This document shows, in pieces, positions 61,482 to 64,000 of a stretch of DNA of 64,000 bases. The notes under the pieces were generated by a model. The model had not been told where the DNA came from. It searched no databases and saw only the letters and a list, made by a program, of their open reading frames with translations. The stretch comes from Macrobrachium rosenbergii. Taxonomy: Eukaryota; Arthropoda; Malacostraca; Decapoda; Palaemonidae. The stretch is from assembly GCF_040412425.1 (NCBI RefSeq), contig NC_089749.1, forward strand, positions 37,718,070 to 37,782,069. The letters run 5' to 3'. Every line of letters starts with the position of its first letter. Positions within the stretch are counted from its first letter, which is position 1. Made by a program: the position numbers and the translations under genes.

Positions 61482-63339
61482 AAAGTCGAGAAAAGTACTT
61501 GGACTATAAACTGTTTATTCAACAAGCAGTCAAGCACAAGGGTTGTGCATCATACTGTTTTTTTCTTGCTTTATGATAAGAATGATGCTTTGTGTAATAT
61601 ACTGGAAAGATGAAACAATATTACATTTAAAAGTTGTGTGAGGTCAAAGAGACAGAACTGGGTACTGACTAATTTATTTACCTGGGCACAGGTGTACATA
61701 GCAGCGTGTGGACGAAAACGAAGTGCCCAACCTTCGATTGCCGTGACCCTTACGCCGAGTGAGAGCAATTTGTGTTTCTTAACAATCAATCAAATAGCAA
61801 TAATAAGAGACATAATGTACATACAGTGATAACATGTATATTTGCGAAAAGGCTACGAAATTATACATACAAATATATACATGAGATTCTCACTGTGTTG
61901 ATAGATGCGATACATGATCGTGATTGATGGGAAAGGAAGAAACGTCTGACGTCTTTACAGTTGTAAACATATTCACATTTCAACCATTCCCATTTGATGT
62001 TTATGTGGTTCATTTTTCCTCTTCAGGATAAAATATCTCATGACATGGGAACCAAAGGTGAGACTGTTTGGGCAGGCAGGGGTAATAATTCTAAAAGATG
62101 GAAAATTTGGGGAATTCGGGAATCTTTGGGATGTACTGAATAATTCTAAGGGACTTACGCATGAGGTGTATACTAGTACTACCTTTCATCATTGTTACTA
62201 TGATACGCTCCTGAGACTCACACCGTGTGGAAGGTGGAACTAATGTCTACTTGAGTACTTATTCTGAGTTATTTTGAGTAAGCGTACGTGTATAACTTAA
62301 TAACATAGCTTTATTTCGTACATTTGGGGTATTTTTACCGGCTCGAATCGGAATTATGCGGAAAAGTAAATCGGGACCACTACTGTTACCAAGAGATCCA
62401 AAAAGAAGATTCAGAGTAAAGTTGGCAAATGCTGTTGTGAGTTGTTTACTACTTTGATTGAAACAGTCCCTTGCCTATTCATTTCCTTTCCAATTGTAGA
62501 TGATGCGTTTATTTGCGCTGACTTAATAGTACGGTATATCCATTTGGATGCGATCGTGCATGGTACAGCAGCAACAACAGCGGCCCTCAAGCTTTCTCAC
62601 AGCAACACAGCAAATAGGAAAGAGTTTGAGGAAAGGGAGCGGTGATGTCTAGTTATCTAACCTACCATTCTACAGTCAGTTGGCCACCAGAGCGTGACTC
62701 CATTCGGAATTTTGTAGGAATCACCTGAAAATTCGCCCCTGCATCCCCATGTGAGGATCACTTATTTTAGCTACTGCAAAACAGCTTCATTAAGCTAAGG
62801 AAAAATCTGAAGGAAGGAAGGAAGGAAGGGGTTCATCATTTCTCGATCTAGAAATGATTTATCTTTATACAGCTTTTTCTGCAAGATGTTATAAAAAATC
62901 TCATATGTAAATGAATTTATTAAAAATCTTTTTATATATTTTCCCATATCATATAGCCTACTGCATATGAAGAACGTCCATGTGCCGATGCATGCAAGAA
63001 TAATTAAACGCTTCAACCAGTCCTTTTTTTTGTCATGTTAAATAATATTCATATTTTTCATCACATTAAAAAGACTTTCAAATAGCTTCTTCAGAGTAGA
63101 AAACCTTTCCTACATCTTCAAAAACATTGCGCAATTCTTCCGAGATATTTGACTATTAAGGTGTAAACCGAAATCAATCTGTGAAGCAAAGCGAGAAGCA
63201 AACTTAGTGATGGGGTAATGCCGGCTGTGTTTCATAATTTGAAGCAATGCCGTTTTAGTGATGAGTCCATCTTGTTACTTTTGCCAATCGAAAATTCCGC
63301 TATTCACACGTGAACACTGTGAGTAGACAACAGGGAAAA
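61482..63339. other. Anonymous sequence, no gene seen
   Basis: Short open frames only. A small (GGAA)n run lies at 62813-62829. Nothing recognised. Confidence 0.4.
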
Positions 63340-63515
63340 GTTAAGTATATCTTAGTTTAAATCAGACCACTGAGCTGATTAACACAGGGGCTGGCCTGAA
63401 GGATTAGATTTATTTTTACGTGGCTAAGAACAATTGGTTAAGCAAGGGAAAGATAATTATAGAGAGAAATTTGTTTGATTCCTCTTGTTCTTTGGCGGTC
63501 GGGGGATTTGAATCG
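63340..63515 (-). mobile_element. Second SINE copy, 5'-truncated
   Basis: Matches 19958-20230 in order: TTAAGTATATCTTAGTTTAA, CAGACCACTGAGCTGATTAACA, GGGCTGGCC, GAAGGATTAGA and GTGGCTAAGAAC. It has internal deletions. On the minus strand the B box GATTCAAATCCCC (63501-63513) is better preserved than in copy 1, but the A box is missing. No target duplication seen. Confidence 0.75.
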
Positions 63516-64000
63516 TCATAGCATTACGGAACTATTCAGGGGAAAGATAAGTTATTTGTTTGACTTGGGAATTGGCTCATCGTCAAGCATTACAGTTATT
63601 CCTTTGTATTTCCCCACAAGGTATTTTCCTATACAGAAAAAATCTACTAAACTCCTAAGTTTTGTTTGTATCTTTGACGTGCAAGAGGTTTGAAGGTAAC
63701 TTATATTTTTTGTCTTAAATTCTTTAAAGAGGCCAACCAGGAAACTACAAACAATGAGCATTTCAATTAAATGAGCTCTTAAATTCTACACGGTGGCTGT
63801 TCTCTTTAAGACTTGAAAACCGAAATTCAGATCTCATGAAAACATTTCTTTAAATAGACTGACACACAAAGAGAATTGGTGTTTTCATTAAATAGTTTTA
63901 TGTAGCAAATGCTTCCTCCTATACAGTAGTGACATGAGAGTTGCTAAAGAGAACAAAAATTAGGTTCCGTAACGGAGGCTTTCCAGTTCCACGTATTTCA
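63516..64000. other. Anonymous sequence, no gene seen
   Basis: No recognised gene or repeat to the window end. Confidence 0.4.

Noticed and set aside
1..64000. Bacterial-type features (operons, CRISPR, riboswitches)
   Set aside because: The window is eukaryotic repeat-rich DNA; no spaced direct-repeat array or ribosome-binding-site pattern is present.

Overview
This 64 kb window is eukaryotic and made almost entirely of transposable elements in different states of decay. I see no intact cellular gene, rRNA or tRNA gene, operon or CRISPR array. I infer a decapod crustacean (shrimp, crayfish or crab). The inference rests on recalled, not searched, similarity to three repeats that I know as very abundant in decapod genomes: the tRNA-headed SINE at 19958-20230, the 'GCGCTGAATGACC' repeat at 35283-35525 and the long-hairpin repeat at 57510-57855. 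The mix of Ty3/gypsy, DIRS-like, copia, LINE, hAT and piggyBac-like sequences fits that setting.

Layout. 1-3.1 kb: no gene, two copies of a 47-bp double-hairpin repeat. 3.1-6.9 kb: gypsy copy A of family 1 (RT, RNase H, split integrase, 3' LTR). 7.2-11.7 kb: gypsy element F, with a 794-bp piggyBac-like insertion in its RNase H. 11.75-16.2 kb: a copia fragment split by gypsy copy B (family 1, minus strand, both LTRs, 4-bp target duplication). 16.4-18.7 kb: gypsy element D (family 2). 18.7-22.1 kb: no gene, but a SINE with a perfect 13-bp target duplication and a 118-bp palindromic element built from the head of the family-1 LTR. 22.2-24.5 kb: family-2 gypsy D', inverted. 26.6-33.5 kb: a DIRS-like tyrosine-recombinase retrotransposon, minus strand, with inverted terminal repeats and an internal complementary region. 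34.5-34.7 kb: a family-2-like LTR. 36.2-48.7 kb: a nested stack in which an RTE-like LINE is split by gypsy element E, which is itself split by gypsy copy C (family 1), followed by a hAT-like terminal-repeat element and a ~600-bp inverted duplication of the LINE 3' half. 48.7-57.5 kb: mostly anonymous, with microsatellites, two short inverted-repeat elements and one weak candidate for a host promoter and first exon. 57.9-60.9 kb: a second, degraded LINE. 61.2-61.5 kb: a hAT transposase C-terminal remnant. 63.3-63.5 kb: a second, truncated SINE copy.

How the parts relate. The three family-1 gypsy copies have complementary defects: A keeps RT, RNase H and a split integrase; B keeps gag, protease, the integrase core and both LTRs but has lost most of RT and all of RNase H; C keeps RT and RNase H but has lost gag and protease. 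None can work alone. Family-1 LTRs share a promoter layout (an everted AGGTCA palindrome, a CRE-like TGACGTCA in A and C, a TATA box and AATAAA). Copy B carries a well-formed -1 frameshift signal between gag and protease. Insertion order can be read from target duplications: C is younger than E, E is younger than the LINE, B is younger than the copia fragment, and the piggyBac-like unit is younger than F.

The most interesting items are the 118-bp palindromic LTR-head element (21002-21119), the gag-pro frameshift cassette (14642-14681), the three-copy double hairpin with compensatory changes, the nested LINE/E/C stack, and the ~600-bp inverted LINE duplication. Every family assignment comes from reading motifs by eye; no database search was run.
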